DNA from: Chamaelirium japonicum
Lineage: Eukaryota; Streptophyta; Magnoliopsida; Liliales; Melanthiaceae
Reading direction: 5' to 3'
DNA length: 64,000 nt
Assembly (NCBI GenBank): GCA_947650365.1
Contig: OX393549.1
Location: 98,799,516-98,863,515 of the forward strand
In this document: one piece after another, positions 24,643-36,501 of the stretch
Position numbering within the stretch: position 1 is the stretch's first letter
Layout: each line of letters starts with the position of its first letter
The notes under the pieces: model-generated
The model's database searches: none
Told to the model about the DNA's origin: nothing
Seen by the model: the letters and a program-made list of their open reading frames with translations, nothing else
Position numbers and translations under genes: made by a program

Positions 24643-24691
24643 GGACAAAGCGGACAATATCTTGTGTGTTTGGGGTGGATGTTACAGAGAT

Positions 24692-24990
24692 GGTGTCTTT
24701 AAGCCAAGATGTGCATGTAGCGTTGAGCATATGGATGTTTTTCAGGAAGGGTAGAGGGGCATGGGTGAGTTAGGCTGCTAGCTTTACTTTTTCTAAGTAG
24801 GCTCATTGGGTTAAATGTATGTTTCCTATATGCCAGTGTAGTAATTGCTATATGAACTAACATGGCTTACAGACGACTTATGCTCTACTTGTTTTAACTT
24901 GATTTAAATGCTTGCCCACTTGGGGTATACCCTAGATTTGTAACTCTCTTATTTTCTTTGCAATACAATCTTTATTATTATTTTTTTTAA
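24692..24990 (+). other. Possible LINE 3' tail
   Basis: AT-rich sequence ending in GTAACTCTCTT, TTGCAATACAATC and a T/A-rich tail, a pattern common at plant L1 3' ends. No domain is visible, so the call is weak. Confidence 0.3.
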
Positions 24991-24994
24991 AAAA

Positions 24995-27055
24995 AAAGAA
25001 TCCCTTAATAGTGAGACCCCTTATAGCTATGAGACTCATTATATTTTGGTCACACATGCAGGTGTTAAAGCCACCCCTTTGACATAGATGTACCCCCATG
25101 ATGTAGTCGAGGGAAGTATACTTGGATTCCTCTTATAATTTGCTACATGAAAAAAGATCTCATAATAGTGGAACCACTCCTACCTATGGGACTTTATATT
25201 TTGGCCACACATATATCGGTGTTAAAGTCACCCCTTTGACTAGAGGGGTATACTTGGACGCCTCTCATAATCTGCTACATGAATAAGAATCCGACAATAA
25301 TGGTTCTCCTCATAGTTATGAGACTTTTTTATATTTTGGCCATACATATGTGGTATTAAAGTCACCCCTTTTACGAATAGATGTACCCCCACATGATGTA
25401 GCTGAGGGGGGGTTACATATTGACATCTCCCAAAATCTACTATATGAATAAGAAACCCACAATTGTGTGACCCCTCATAACTATATGAGAGTCTTTATAT
25501 TTTGGCCATACACATATGGGTGTTAAAGTCATCCCTTTGACATATAGATGTACCTCCTATGGTGTAGTGGGGGGGATATATTTGTACTCGTCTCATAATC
25601 TACTTTATAAATAAGGGTTTCACATTAGTAGGACTTCTCCTAACTACGAGATTCTTTATATTTTGGCCACACATATGCAGATGTTAAAGTCACCCATTTT
25701 ATATATAGATGTACACCTTATGAGGTAATCAGGGGCGGAGGGGTAATATTTGGACTTATCTCATAATCTGTTACAAGAATAAGGATTCCATAATAATGGG
25801 ACCCTTCATAACTATAAGACTTTTTATATTTTGGGGTGTTAAAATCACCTCATTGACTCCTAGATATACCCCCTAATATAGTCGAGGAAGGGGGGTACAC
25901 TTGGACTACTATCATAATTTGCTATATAAACAACGATGCCACATTATATTTTCGTCACACACATACAGGTGTTAAAAGTTTCCCCTTTGACATATAGATG
26001 TACCTCCCAATAATGAAATTGGGAGGAGGGATACACTTGGACTCCTCTCATAATCTGTTATATGAATAGGGAACACATAATAGTGTGATCCCTCCTAGCT
26101 ATGTACCTCTTTATATTTTTGCCACACATATGTGGGTGTTAAAGTCACCATTTTAACACATAAATATACCCCCTATAATGTAGTCGGGGGATATACTTCG
26201 ACTCCTCATATAATCTGCTATATAAATAAGGATCCTATAATAGTGGGACCCCTCATAGCTATGAGACTTGTAGGGGAAATTTTCGAGCCGCCTTTGATCG
26301 AGAATCCCGCCCCACAGCCTTGATTGAATTATATTGTTTGTATGTTAGAGATTAGAAAGTTGAGAAGGAGAGAGATGACACATGGAGTTGTTGTCGAAGT
26401 TCGGTCTTACGACCGACGTCTCCGGGCGAGAGGTGCCACCTGATCTTCACTATAATTTGAGTAAATGGTGGGGAAGCGTTCTCTCGACAAGCCGAGAGAA
26501 GCTTTTTACAGTGGGGGTTGCACGGAGCAACAAGAAAAGAAACTCAGAGGAGAGAAGTAAGCTCTAGCTCTGAATCCTCTCTTCCTCTGATTGAATAACC
26601 AACCCCCTTTCTGAATGTCTTGGGGGTCCTTTTATAGCGTAGGCACGTGCCCGATATGGCAGTGATGACGTGGCGATGATGATGTGGCACTGGTTCTGGG
26701 CCTCCTTGCTGGGCCGTTGTTCGGGCCCAATAAGAGGGAGGGCTTGATCTGCGAGCCCCGTAGAGTAGGCCCATGAGACCGGGCGGGCTTACCCACTTGG
26801 GCCGTTGCGCGGGCCCATACCGCTCTGATCCGGTCTGGTACAATTTTTGCACCCACAAGACTCTTTATATTTTGGGAGTTAAAGTCATCCATTTGACACA
26901 TAGATATACCTCCATGATTTAGTTGGGGGTTGGGAGGATAAGGGTATACTTCAATTCCTTTCATAATTTGCTACATGAATAAAGATCTCATAATAGTGGG
27001 ACCCCTCATAGCCATCAAACAGTTTATATTTTGGCTATACATATACGGGTGTTAT
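24995..27055. repeat. Satellite of about 160-bp units, ~10 units
   Basis: Diverged units share, in order, ATAGTGGGACCCCTCATAG, TATATTTTGGCCACACATAT, GGTGTTAAAGTCACCCCTTT, TAGATGTACCCCC, TATACTTGGACTCCTCTCAT and AATCTGCTATATGAATAAG. Distances between successive TATATTTTGG blocks are about 155, 135, 165, 164, 167, 120 and 167 bp. The array is split by a solo LTR and resumes in register on the other side. Confidence 0.93.
26269..26857. mobile_element. Solo LTR (589 bp) inside the satellite
   Basis: Begins TGTAGGGG and ends CACCCACA, with perfect 5-bp target duplication AGACT (26264-26268 and 26858-26862). The satellite unit continues across the insertion. A related LTR with the same ends occurs at 54251-54808. 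No internal region remains. Superfamily cannot be told from an LTR alone. Confidence 0.88.
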
Positions 27056-28165
27056 GCCTAGCAACCGGAGTGCCATTAGTCTAACTGATGTCTACAGGCT
27101 TGGGTTTAATATGTGGATAGTCTGACTCATCAAGTGCACACATCCATCTGTAGATGTTGGTAACCTGTAAGAATGGTATGCCATTGCGATGCTAGTCGGG
27201 TAACCCAACACACCATGATAGTGGACTATGAAGGATCCTCACACGTTGGTGTATTAGAGAATCACATAATTGGTTAGGTATTATATGGTCATGATTCCTC
27301 AGGATTAAGGACTGATTACCTATAATGGTAAGATGGTTAATGTATCAGTGTCTGATCCACTGATCCGTGCACTATCATGGTTCCTGTTCAACACGATTAT
27401 TGTATTTGGTAAGGTGAATGGGGATCCAAAGTTCCCGTGGTGGAGACTTCACCACCACATCTCTCGACCTTCTAACAACTTATTTTCGGTGAAGTGACCA
27501 ATATCACCAAAGCTATGAACTTAGTCTAGATCTATACAATACTAGTCCACTGGGTCTCCCAAGTAAGGACCCACCATATACCTCAGTAGCCTATTGTGTT
27601 TCCTAGGGTCCTTGTTACATTGGATTACACATGCCATTATAGTTATTCATTAACCAATGGCATTATTCGGTAATCCTAATCTAGAAAATCCACGCTAATG
27701 ACACACCGACTACAACAATGCTTCTAATAATCTTAATTATAATAAAAATAAGTGTAAGGAGCCTCCAAGGCTAATTCAAAGTGACGTAAGAAATGGCTTG
27801 CCTTCCGGGCTTGAGTCTCGTGCTCTTGTAAGAGCAACACTTTTAGAAGAGTTAAAGGAGTTGTCTCCCTTCTTCCAAGAGTGATTTTTTCAATAGTTGA
27901 GTGATACTCATACTCTTTCATATAATAGATTTTGTTTCTTCTTTGCGAGGATAGGACCATACGTTGTGTTCTAGTGTCGTCAAACTATGGGTTAGTCCCT
28001 TTGGGGATAGGAGTCTCTACACGGGCTCCTTATGGTTCGAGCTTGCACCTTAGGTATTAGGTCGGTCCGAGAAAGGAAGGACAAACTAAACTTAAAAGAC
28101 TTTTCCTTTTCAAAAAAAAAAATCAATAAAAATCACGTCCAGGGTGACCGACGAAAATTCGAAAT
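27056..28165. other. No gene seen
   Basis: Non-coding, with short frames only. Text resembles non-coding retroelement DNA, but no ends or domains could be defined. Confidence 0.4.
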
Positions 28166-28169
28166 GTAA

Positions 28170-30290
28170 CACATGTAACATTAAGAATGCTATATGTAAC
28201 ATTCTTACATTCATATAATTTTAATTCTTGGGAGATCTCCAACATCTACTTCACAGACGACACTCTCATCTTCTGCACAGTAGATTCCACAGAGATTATT
28301 GTATTGAAGGTCCTTCTTCTCTGCTTCCAGTTAGCGTTGGGACTTATGATCAACTTCTTTAAATCCTCTCTCTTCTATATCGGTACTTAGATTAAGACGG
28401 GCACCGGTTTCATGAGAATCCTGGGTTGCATGTTGGGTACATACCCATCCTTTCAGATACCTATGAATTCCAATCTTGGATAGAACGTTACCGAAGGAAT
28501 CCTGGATGAAGCTTATCCAAAAGGTGGAGAAACGTCTTTCAGGCTAAAAGGGAGCCATTTATCCATCGGGGGAAGACTTCCTCTCATGAACTCAGTCATG
28601 CATTCACTCTTCGTACTTCCTCTCCTTCTATTCATTACCTATTTGGGCCATTGAGAAGATTGACAAGCTTCGGAGGTGATTTCTCTGGAGGGGATCAGAC
28701 GGCACATTAGGTTCTTATTCCTTACTCAGCTGGGGAACTGCTTACAAATCTATAGATCAAGGCAGACTGGGCATTGTTGATCGTAGGGAGTTCAATCAGG
28801 CCATACTCAGGAAATGGAGGTGGAGATTACAAAACTCTTTGGGGGACTCTTGGAGAGAGGTAATCTCCAACCACTATTTTTGGAAGTTCTTCCCCCTCTA
28901 TACACATCCTCATTCTTTGGGCACTATTTCACCCTTTTGGCAGGGGTTACTCAGGTGTCATCGATCTTTCGGTGCGACAATAAGCTAATTGTTGGTAACG
29001 GTTAGGGATGGTAGCGGTGCAGTTTAAAACCAAAAACTGTGGTAAACCACACCGCATGGTGCGGTTTTGGTTTGCCAAAATATAAAACCATCGATGTGCG
29101 ATGCGGTTTTGATTTTCGGTTTCGATGTAGCGATGTAGTTTCGGTTTTGACCAAAACCGCATAAAACCGCACTGTTTAAGTCTTTATAATGATAAACCGC
29201 GGTGCACTGCACCGCATGGTGCAGTTTTGTTTTACATAATGGTAAACCATCGCGGTGCAGTGCGATTTCGGTATGGCAGTTTGGTGTTGCGATGCGGTTT
29301 CGATTTTGCCCAAAACCACACCGAAACCGCATAGTTGCCATCCGTAGTAACGGCACCAAAATTCGGTTATGGGAGGACATTTGGATTGAAGAACTCCCCC
29401 TTTTCTATAACCTTTACGAGTTGGCGCAGAACAAACGTGCTTCAATTCGATCTCAGGTGTCTGTCTGGGGATCATGCACGATCTGGAGGCCGAGATTCGA
29501 AAAACCTTTCATTATAGAATTTCTGCAAGAATTGGGTAATCTCCTCGACATCGTCAATCACGTGACGTTGACAGGAGAACCAGACTGCTCGGGTTGGAAG
29601 TGGACTTCCTCAGGTAAGTTCTCAGTTCAAAGCCTTTACGGATTTCTCAACTTCGGGGGAGTATCCTGTTTATCTGCTAAACCCATTTGGCGCACGAAAT
29701 ACCCACCCAAGGCCAAGATTTTCATGCTTCACGCGTACAAGGAGAAGATTCTGATGAGAGTTAACCTTATTAGAAGGAATCAACTAGGAGTCTCAGACCC
29801 AACGTGCATTCTCTGTGGCAGGTCGAATAAATCAACTGCTCATCTCCTTCTCTATTGTGACTTCTCCAGATCAGTGTGAAACCATTTTCTGCTCAAGCTT
29901 AATCTGAGGTCTCTACCAACCTCTCTACCATCTCTCTGGGGGCAATGGAGAAGAAGACAGATTAAACATACGGATAGAAAGGGTTGGGACTCTCTCACTA
30001 TTGCAGTTTGTTGATCCCTTGGTTAGATAGGAACAAGCGGATCTTCAATGCGAAGAACAGTTCAGCAGAGACTGTCATTTCCTAGATCAAGTCTCTCATT
30101 CACATGTGGGTATGTATTATCCCCTCAGGAGTGAAGTCCTTCCCTCTTAATCGTTGTATCTAGTATGTCTTTCCCTTTCCCTTTCCCCCCTTCCCCCACT
30201 GTAAATTCTTTTATTATTAGTATACTGGTTGGGGTCTAGGCTGAATCCCCCCTCATTCATTGAGAGGAATTTCTTAAAAAAGGAAAAAAG
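28170..30290 (+). mobile_element. L1-type LINE, 5'-truncated and decayed
   Basis: At 28220-28390 a reverse-transcriptase palm motif reads YFTDDTLIFC. Positions 28400-28800 follow the usual order after the palm (LGCMLGTYP, SIGGRLPLMNSVMHS). Positions 29350-29879 encode the C-terminal RNase H-like/zf-RVT part (RLWEDIWIEELPL, SGKFSVQSLYGFLN, PIWRTKYPPKAKIFMLHAYK, CILCGRSNKSTAHLLLYC). The 3' end is an A-rich stretch near 30270-30290. Several frame breaks make it inactive, and a hAT element interrupts it at 29003. Confidence 0.88.
29003..29346. mobile_element. Non-autonomous hAT-type element (344 bp) nested in LINE
   Basis: Flanked by GTAACGGT (28995-29002) and GTAACGGC (29347-29354), 7 of 8 matching. 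Ends TAGGGATGG and CCATCCGTA are inverted repeats. The interior is repeated AACCGCACCGCATGGTGCGG words. Removing it restores LINE frame continuity (GN/GTKIRLWED), so it inserted after the LINE. Confidence 0.88.
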
Positions 30291-30294
30291 AAAG

Positions 30295-30410
30295 AATGTA
30301 ACGTGTAACATTCTTTAAGAATATTACATGTAACGTTCTTAATGTTACTCGTAACATTCTTACATTTAACATTAAGATAAGAATGTTATATGTAACATTT
30401 TCTAAGCATT
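30295..30410. repeat. Cluster of AATGTTACATGTAACATT-type palindromes
   Basis: Repeated self-complementary words (GTAACATTCTTA, TAAGAATGTTA) lie here and also on the other side of the LINE at 28160-28215. The LINE therefore sits within, or beside, a small palindromic repeat. Confidence 0.6.
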
Positions 30411-30640
30411 CTTGCAATATGTTTCTTCAACCTATTAATATCCCCATTCATTTCCTCCCCATAATGATTGCATCGAATTTTTTTTTTGTCTTCAGTAAGA
30501 TCCATGCAATGAGTCCAACTGGGATCAAAGAAGTCAGATGTGTCAACTACCGATTGGCTTGATGCAATATGCACTATTGCATTAGTGGACTCATATTCAC
30601 CACTTTCCAATAAAGTCATTACAAATAAATACCTGCAGAG
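30386..30640 (-). pseudogene. hAT transposase N-terminal fragment with BED-type zinc finger
   Basis: The 77-residue frame contains DPSWTHCMDLTEDKKKIRC, HYGEEMNGDINRLKKHIA, matching the usual BED-finger text of plant hAT transposases (W, C-x-x-C and H spacing). One of the expected cysteines is replaced (HYG where CG is usual), so the finger is degenerate. The catalytic and dimerisation domains are not found nearby. Confidence 0.75.
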
Positions 30641-32272
30641 TCTAAACTAAAACATAAACAACATTTTACAAATACTTGAAATACTAAATCCTAATAGCAT
30701 TCCCAAATGATCATAACACGATAAAGAACGCATATTGCATAACAATAAGAATCATCATTGGAAACACAATAGAAATGTGCAGTGTTGAATATGCCATTAT
30801 TAAGAAGACAGGAAGGAAATACAATGGCAAAACAAAATAGTGGCATACCGAGATTTACAGAAAGAAGATGACTGATTCGGGAAGATACAGCAACTTCGGG
30901 AGTAGCTACCACCAATAGAGTGTCTCCTCTCCTTCCTCCTCTATTCTTTTTTCTCCTTCGCTGTTTTTGGTTCGTTGGAGTGCACACGATTATTTGTATA
31001 TCACATGCATTATCGATGCCAATTTTTCAAGTTTATAACAAAGGTTGATAAAGTGCAAAATTCATTATATCTTCAACTTTTATTACATGTATACCATGTA
31101 CGTGTTAAGAAGCTAAGCAATTTATTATGCCTCTATTGAATAATTTTTAGGTCCCACTGTGTGATTCATTTTAATCCTAAAATTACCGTGTACATATAAT
31201 TATTTATGTTACTTTAGTTTTTTTATCTTTTGTATAATTTTATTATCATTTTTAAATTCTTGTTTTTTTGTCCCAATATAAAGAAATAGTAATGTGCTTT
31301 TCTTTCAACATTATGAATACTTTCCTCAGCTCCGACTTGATGCTTTAATATGATATATTCAATACTTACTGTTTCATACTTGTTTACTAACTATTTTTTC
31401 TTTATTTAAAACCATAGGTCGCATCTTCAGTGGAAACAAACACTACACTTAGTTTTGTTTGATGCGATACATTTTCTTCTAATTAGGCACCATCATATCT
31501 ATGGCTCATGTACGTATTAATGTATAACATAGGCTTTTCTTTTCAACTTGGGTTTCATTACTTTTCTTTTTATTTCTCTATACAGTATTACTTGTTGATT
31601 TGTATGGCAATTCTTCTCTTTATTACCATGTTTATACTTGATTTGACGTAATGTTTGATATACGGAATTGATGAGCTTCCATATAAAAGCCATCGGATTA
31701 AAGAACCAATGGCTTATTTTTCTTTTGTATGATAGGCCAGCGAAAATTGCATTATTTGGTAATTTTGATATATACCCTTCACCCTTGCATATGTCTAATA
31801 TCTAGACGTTTTTACCTTTCTTTGGCTTTTATCACATTAAATCTTGTGGGTTTTAAGGCTAAAGTCATTAGCATTATTATAGAAGTATTAAATGTATTCT
31901 TGCATGTAATTTACATATTTCTTTTAGTAAGGTTATGTATATTGCATCTTTGATTTGGCTTTACCTTGCTACTATGCTTTAGCTGGCTAGTTCTTGAAGG
32001 TTTTGTATAATCTTCTTTTGGAATATTTTTCATTAAATAATTTAATATAACTTATATTTTATAAGATTTCTTAGTAGTAGATTATCTCAAATATTTGATT
32101 TTCTTGCATCAAAAGTTGATGTCTTATAAGTATCAAAAGTTAAGTCCTAATAAGGGTTTCTCATAATATAGTCATGATTGGTTTGAGACTTCTAAAAAGA
32201 AAAGAATTATACATTGTAATATGTTTTTTTTTTCTTTCTAAATTCATTATTTAGTAGAACATGTTCTTAAGA
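30641..32272. other. AT-rich, no gene seen
   Basis: Only short frames; no domain or repeat structure noted. Ends where the duplicated 3' flank of RLK-1 begins. Confidence 0.5.
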
Positions 32273-33274
32273 AACAGCTCGGATGTGGATTGTGTCTGAT
32301 TTGTTGGTTGATGGGGTGAGTACGATTCACTGGATGATCGAGTGCGATATATGCACCAACCAAGAGTGCCTCCTAGCTGGGGCGGAGTGCAATTCACTGA
32401 ACCATGGAACCAATTATCAGGGCTGATTGTGACTCTGATCATTGGTTCATGTTGACCAAGGCTAAGTGTGATTTACTAATCAGCGGTGTTGCTAAGTGTG
32501 ATTCATCTGTTAGGGCCTTTTGCCTTCTGGGTGGTGTGTGTGGGTGGGGGTATGCGCGGCTCCCTCATGTGCGAACACCTTGGATGGAGAGGGGAACTAG
32601 CAACAAGTTTGATAATTCACTCCTTGCACATGCTTCATATTGTATCCTAGGTGATTACATAAACATTTTAAATGTGTCCTTTCATACATTTAACTCTCAA
32701 TTTAATAGGATGCATTATCTATTCTTTAATCAGACCGTATGTCCTCCATCTTGAGCTTCAACTGTGAAAAATAGTTCCTTGATTTTGTGGATATCGGTGG
32801 CGACATCTCTCATTGCCATTCGTTCTCTTGGTGTGTCATTCGAACATAAGAGGCCGATTCTAATCAGTGAGAACATGCATTCTCTGCTTTTTTCTGTAGT
32901 AATGCTCTCACTCATAATGCTATCGGCGTCCTCCTCATCTTGGTCTAGCGAAACCAGTTGTGGGTCCAAAATCCTCATGAGACCTTCCGGAAGAGCCATC
33001 TCGACGTATCTACGAAGGTTCAAACCATCTTTAAACATGTCATCCGTAGGTTTCTTCCCTGTCAACATCTCTAGAAGAAGTACTCCGAAGCTGTACGCAT
33101 CACCCTGGGTGGAGACTTGGCTGCCCATACCATACTCTGCAATTGATTCTTAGTTTAGTTTGACAATGAGAAGAGAACATTGTATAAGATTACATAATTT
33201 TCATTTATAGCCCCATGGTATATATTTGTTGTTATGGATTTCTATTCTAACCAACTTTGATTGAGCTCATGCAT
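32273..33274. repeat. Segmental duplicate: RLK-1 3' flank, last exon and part of intron
   Basis: This stretch is nearly identical to 56961-57964, starting at GTTCTTAAGAAACAGCTCGG and ending at GAGCTCATGCAT in the RLK-1 intron. It includes a GT-rich run near 32535-32550. Confidence 0.92.
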
Positions 33275-36200
33275 CATGATAGGTTTTATTTTTGTCAGGT
33301 GAGTACGCTTAGCTTGTTTGGCAAAATGTTTGATCGCCAAGTTGAGCTATATCTTGAAGTATGCGTGTAGATATTGAAGGACAAGACGGAGTAAAGCTTC
33401 TGAATTCTTACCTGGTGCAACATACCCAACAGTTCCTTTGATGCCCATTGAGCTATTTGAGCTTTTGGATGTTGCAGAGACGGGTTTAGAGAGGAATCTC
33501 GCCAGCCCGAAGTCCCCCACTTGGGCCATCATATCGTTGTCGAGAAGAACATTGCTCGGCTTTAGATCACAATGGACGACCGGTGGCTGGCAGCTGTGGT
33601 GAAGATAATCTAGTGCAGAAGCCACGTCGATGGCTATGTTCAACCTCTGGATCAGGGTTAACTTCCGTGGCTTAGGATGCTCGAGGCCAACTTCTGGATA
33701 CAACCACTTCTCGAGGCTCCCATTAGGCATGTATTCAAAAACCAAAGCTTTGAAATCATTACCTCTATAGTCCACACTTGAGCATGCGGTTATGATCCTA
33801 ACAAGATTTCGGTGCCGTATGTTTCGTAAGGCTTCACATTCCGTGGTAAAGCTCCTCGAAGCTCCTTTCCGGTAAAGGTTGAGTACCTTAACAGCAACAA
33901 TGCTTTCCTCGGAATCTATCTTCCCTTTATACAGAGAACCAAAACTTCCGGCACCAATCAAATTGGCTGGAGAGAACCCATCAGTAGCCTTGTGGATGTC
34001 AGCATAGGAAACTTGCTTGTACCTCTCACCCTCGAAGGAAGACACAGGAGGTTTGCCTCTTAGCTTTCTCTTCCTCTGCCGGTAAAGAAGACCAAACAAA
34101 GACGACAATAAGATTATCACTGCAACCACGACCGGAATTACTGCTTTAAGGGAGCTAAATCGTCGGTCGTGGGCATGGACAGAGCATCGCGGCAATTGTA
34201 ACTGGGGATAACCCCCACAAAGCTTTGTGTTCCCAAGAACAGAGATCTCACTTGCATTGCTGAACACGCCGCCACTCGGAATTTCACCCTCAAAATCATT
34301 GAAGGATAGATTAAGGGAGTACAGGGAAGTAAAGGACTCGAGAAAATCTGGGATTCGTCCAGACAAATTGTTACGTGATAGATCTAGGTCCTTCAGACCC
34401 TTCAAACCAATGAAAGTTGGAGGGATGCTTCCTTGAAAGAGGTTCCCCTCCATATGTAGTATTTCCAAGATCTGACAATCACCAAGGGTAGGAGGAATAT
34501 CACCGGACAAATGGTTCTCTGAAACATTCAAGCCCCCAAGGTTGATCAGGTGACCCACTTCCGTTGGTATGGACCCAACGAGAGAATTATGTGACAGGTC
34601 CATGTATAGCGAAAGAGACGAAAGAGTAAGCAGCTCCCTCGGTATGGTTCCTTCAAGTACATTGTGAGAAAGGTCAAGTAGTAGAAGTTGTTTGCAGCCT
34701 CCAATGCTTGAAGGTATGACACCGCTCAACTCATTTTCTTGCAGATAAAGTTCGTTCAACTGATTGAGGTTTCCTATAGCGGATGGGATCGGCCCTGAAA
34801 GGTTATTATTAGACAAGGCCAATTTTTGCAACTTCCGAAGCTCTCCGATTGCCGCAGGAATGCTCCCGACGAGAAGGCTTTGATCCATATGCAGCCTAGT
34901 TAGGCTGCTGAGGTTTCCAATCCCTGCAGGGATGGTACCTGATATCTGATTCTTTCCTATCGCTAGGTATTCAAGCCGTGTGGAGAGGTGACTTACCGAG
35001 GCGGGCAATACTCCCCGGAGCTTGTTGTCGTATAAACCCAGTGCCTCCAGGCGGCTGCAGTTGGTCAGTGAAGAGAGGAAGCTCAAGTCGTTGGATTGGA
35101 ACTGATTCCCCCTTAAATACAGTATGCGTAGGTTTTGAAGGGATCCCAGATTGGAAGGCACTGTTCCACTGAGTAAATTATTGCCGAGACGAAGAGCTAC
35201 AAGCCCAGAAGCATTGGATAATGAAGTTGGAAGAGGCCCTTGGAATTGGTTCAAATCCATCGCCAGAACCTTTAGATTGGGAAGGGTGAGACCCAAGTCT
35301 GGTGGGAGTGCCCCGGAGAGGCTGTTGATTTGGACACTAAAGGATGTGATTGTTGAGATGTTACACAGAGAAGAAGGGATTCTGTTTGACAATTTGTTTA
35401 TCCCTAAATCAAGTCTTTGTAGGCTAGGAATGTTACCGAGGCTTTCTGGGATGCTTCCTTCCAAGTTATTAATTTGCAAGTGAAGTAACAGGAGTGAGGA
35501 GAGGTTCCCCAATGAGGGTGGGACGCCTCCTGTGAGAGAGTTTGATGAGAGATCCAGAGCAACAAGCGGCGAGGGGATCGTCAAGAAGGGTGGGATGCCA
35601 CCCGTCAGCCTGTTCGAAGCCAGATCGAGATTGGTGAGGGAGGTGCTGTTACCGAGCGAAGGTGGGATGCCTCCTGTGAGACTGTTGCCTTCAAGAACGA
35701 GAGCCTGGAGGGTGGAGCTATTTGCAAGGAAAGGTGGGATGCCTCCCGTGAGGCTGTTGTTCCATAGCCCAACATAGACGAGCGAAGGGATGCTCCCCAG
35801 CAAGGGGGGGATGTAGCCATTGAGATAGTTGCCCCCTAGGCTCAGCTGTTCGGGTGAGATTTGATGGAATCACACCGATGAGCTCGTTGTCCCTCAAGCT
35901 CATGACTCGGATGTAAGAACAATGAGAGAGGGTGGCCGGGATTTCACCTTGGAGACTATTGACACTGAGGTTGAGGTGTCGAAGTCGGGACAGACGACCG
36001 AGCTCTTCTGGGATGCGTCCATGCAGCTGGTTGTCCGGGAGGTGGAGCCTCCTGAGGAAGGTGAGGTTGGATATGATGGGTGATATGAGGCCTGCGAGGC
36101 CGAGGGAGTCGAGGTCCAAGGCTACGACCTGCAGCGGGTGTCGCCGGCCGCATGTGACGCCTCGCCATGTGCAGAAATGGTGGGATCCGTTGTCGTTCCA

Positions 36201-36389
36201 AGAGGCTAAGGATCCAAGTGGGTCGGACAGCGTGGACTTGAAGGAGAGGAGAACGAGCCGGGGGTCGGTGGTGGTTTCGTTTCCGTGAACAGGAATGGCA
36301 GTAGCAGCAGTAGCAGAAGTGATGAGCAATGAACTCGTGAAGAAAGGGATGAGGATGAGAGCAAGTGAATGAAGTGAGAAATGATCCAT
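32730..36389 (-). CDS. RLK-1: LRR receptor-like kinase, subfamily XII (Xa21/EFR-like), one frame disruption
   Basis: Exon 1 is 36389-33412 and exon 2 is 33136-32730; the 275-bp intron falls at GYVAP|E, the position usual in this family. Order: signal peptide (about residues 1-29), LRRNT_2 with CTWRGVTCGRRHP, more than 20 LRRs, a transmembrane segment (VIPVVVAVIILLSSLFGLLY, near residue 740), then a kinase with P-loop GAGSFGSLYKG, VAVKVL, VHCDLKPSN and DFG. Cysteine before the catalytic aspartate marks a non-RD kinase, a class tied to innate immunity in FLS2, EFR and Xa21. Total about 1127 residues, normal for the family. The reading frame shifts near 35854, in LRR 4-5. The affected repeat is too short, suggesting a small deletion (3n+2 nt) more than a base-call error. 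Without an intact allele this copy would make only a ~220-residue secreted fragment. Ligand unknown. Confidence 0.92.
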
Positions 36390-36446
36390 TTAGTGAGACT
36401 GGAAGAGATAATCCCGCACAAGCTTTAGGTTTGAGCCTTTGTATAT

Positions 36447-36500
<54 letters not shown>
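36390..36500 (-). promoter_or_regulatory. RLK-1 5' leader with long CT repeat
   Basis: Directly upstream of the ATG, the gene strand carries about 24 CT dinucleotides (AG on the plus strand, 36450-36498), then CTACATATACAAAGGCTC. The same leader text plus CT run recurs at 39757 and 59987 without a kinase ORF beside it, showing it is part of the ancestral gene 5' end. Confidence 0.65.

Positions 36501-36501
<1 letters not shown>

Larger units (their letters stand above)
23955..24686 (+). mobile_element. Cassandra TRIM retrotransposon, structurally complete
   Basis: LTRs at 23955-24282 (328 bp) and 24363-24686 (324 bp), each starting TGTGACGACC and ending GTTACA. Perfect 5-bp target duplication GAGAT (23950-23954 and 24687-24691). 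The 80-bp interior begins with primer-binding site TGGTATCAGAGCC (24286-24298, initiator tRNA-Met type) and ends with purine tract AAAGGGGGTGG just before the second LTR. Both LTRs carry 5S rRNA-like sequence. Cassandra elements are non-coding and depend on other elements for mobility. The two LTRs differ at a fair number of positions, so the insertion is not recent. Confidence 0.95.

Noticed and set aside
34227-36288. Plus-strand frames across RLK-1
   Set aside because: Shadows of LRR codon usage on the opposite strand.
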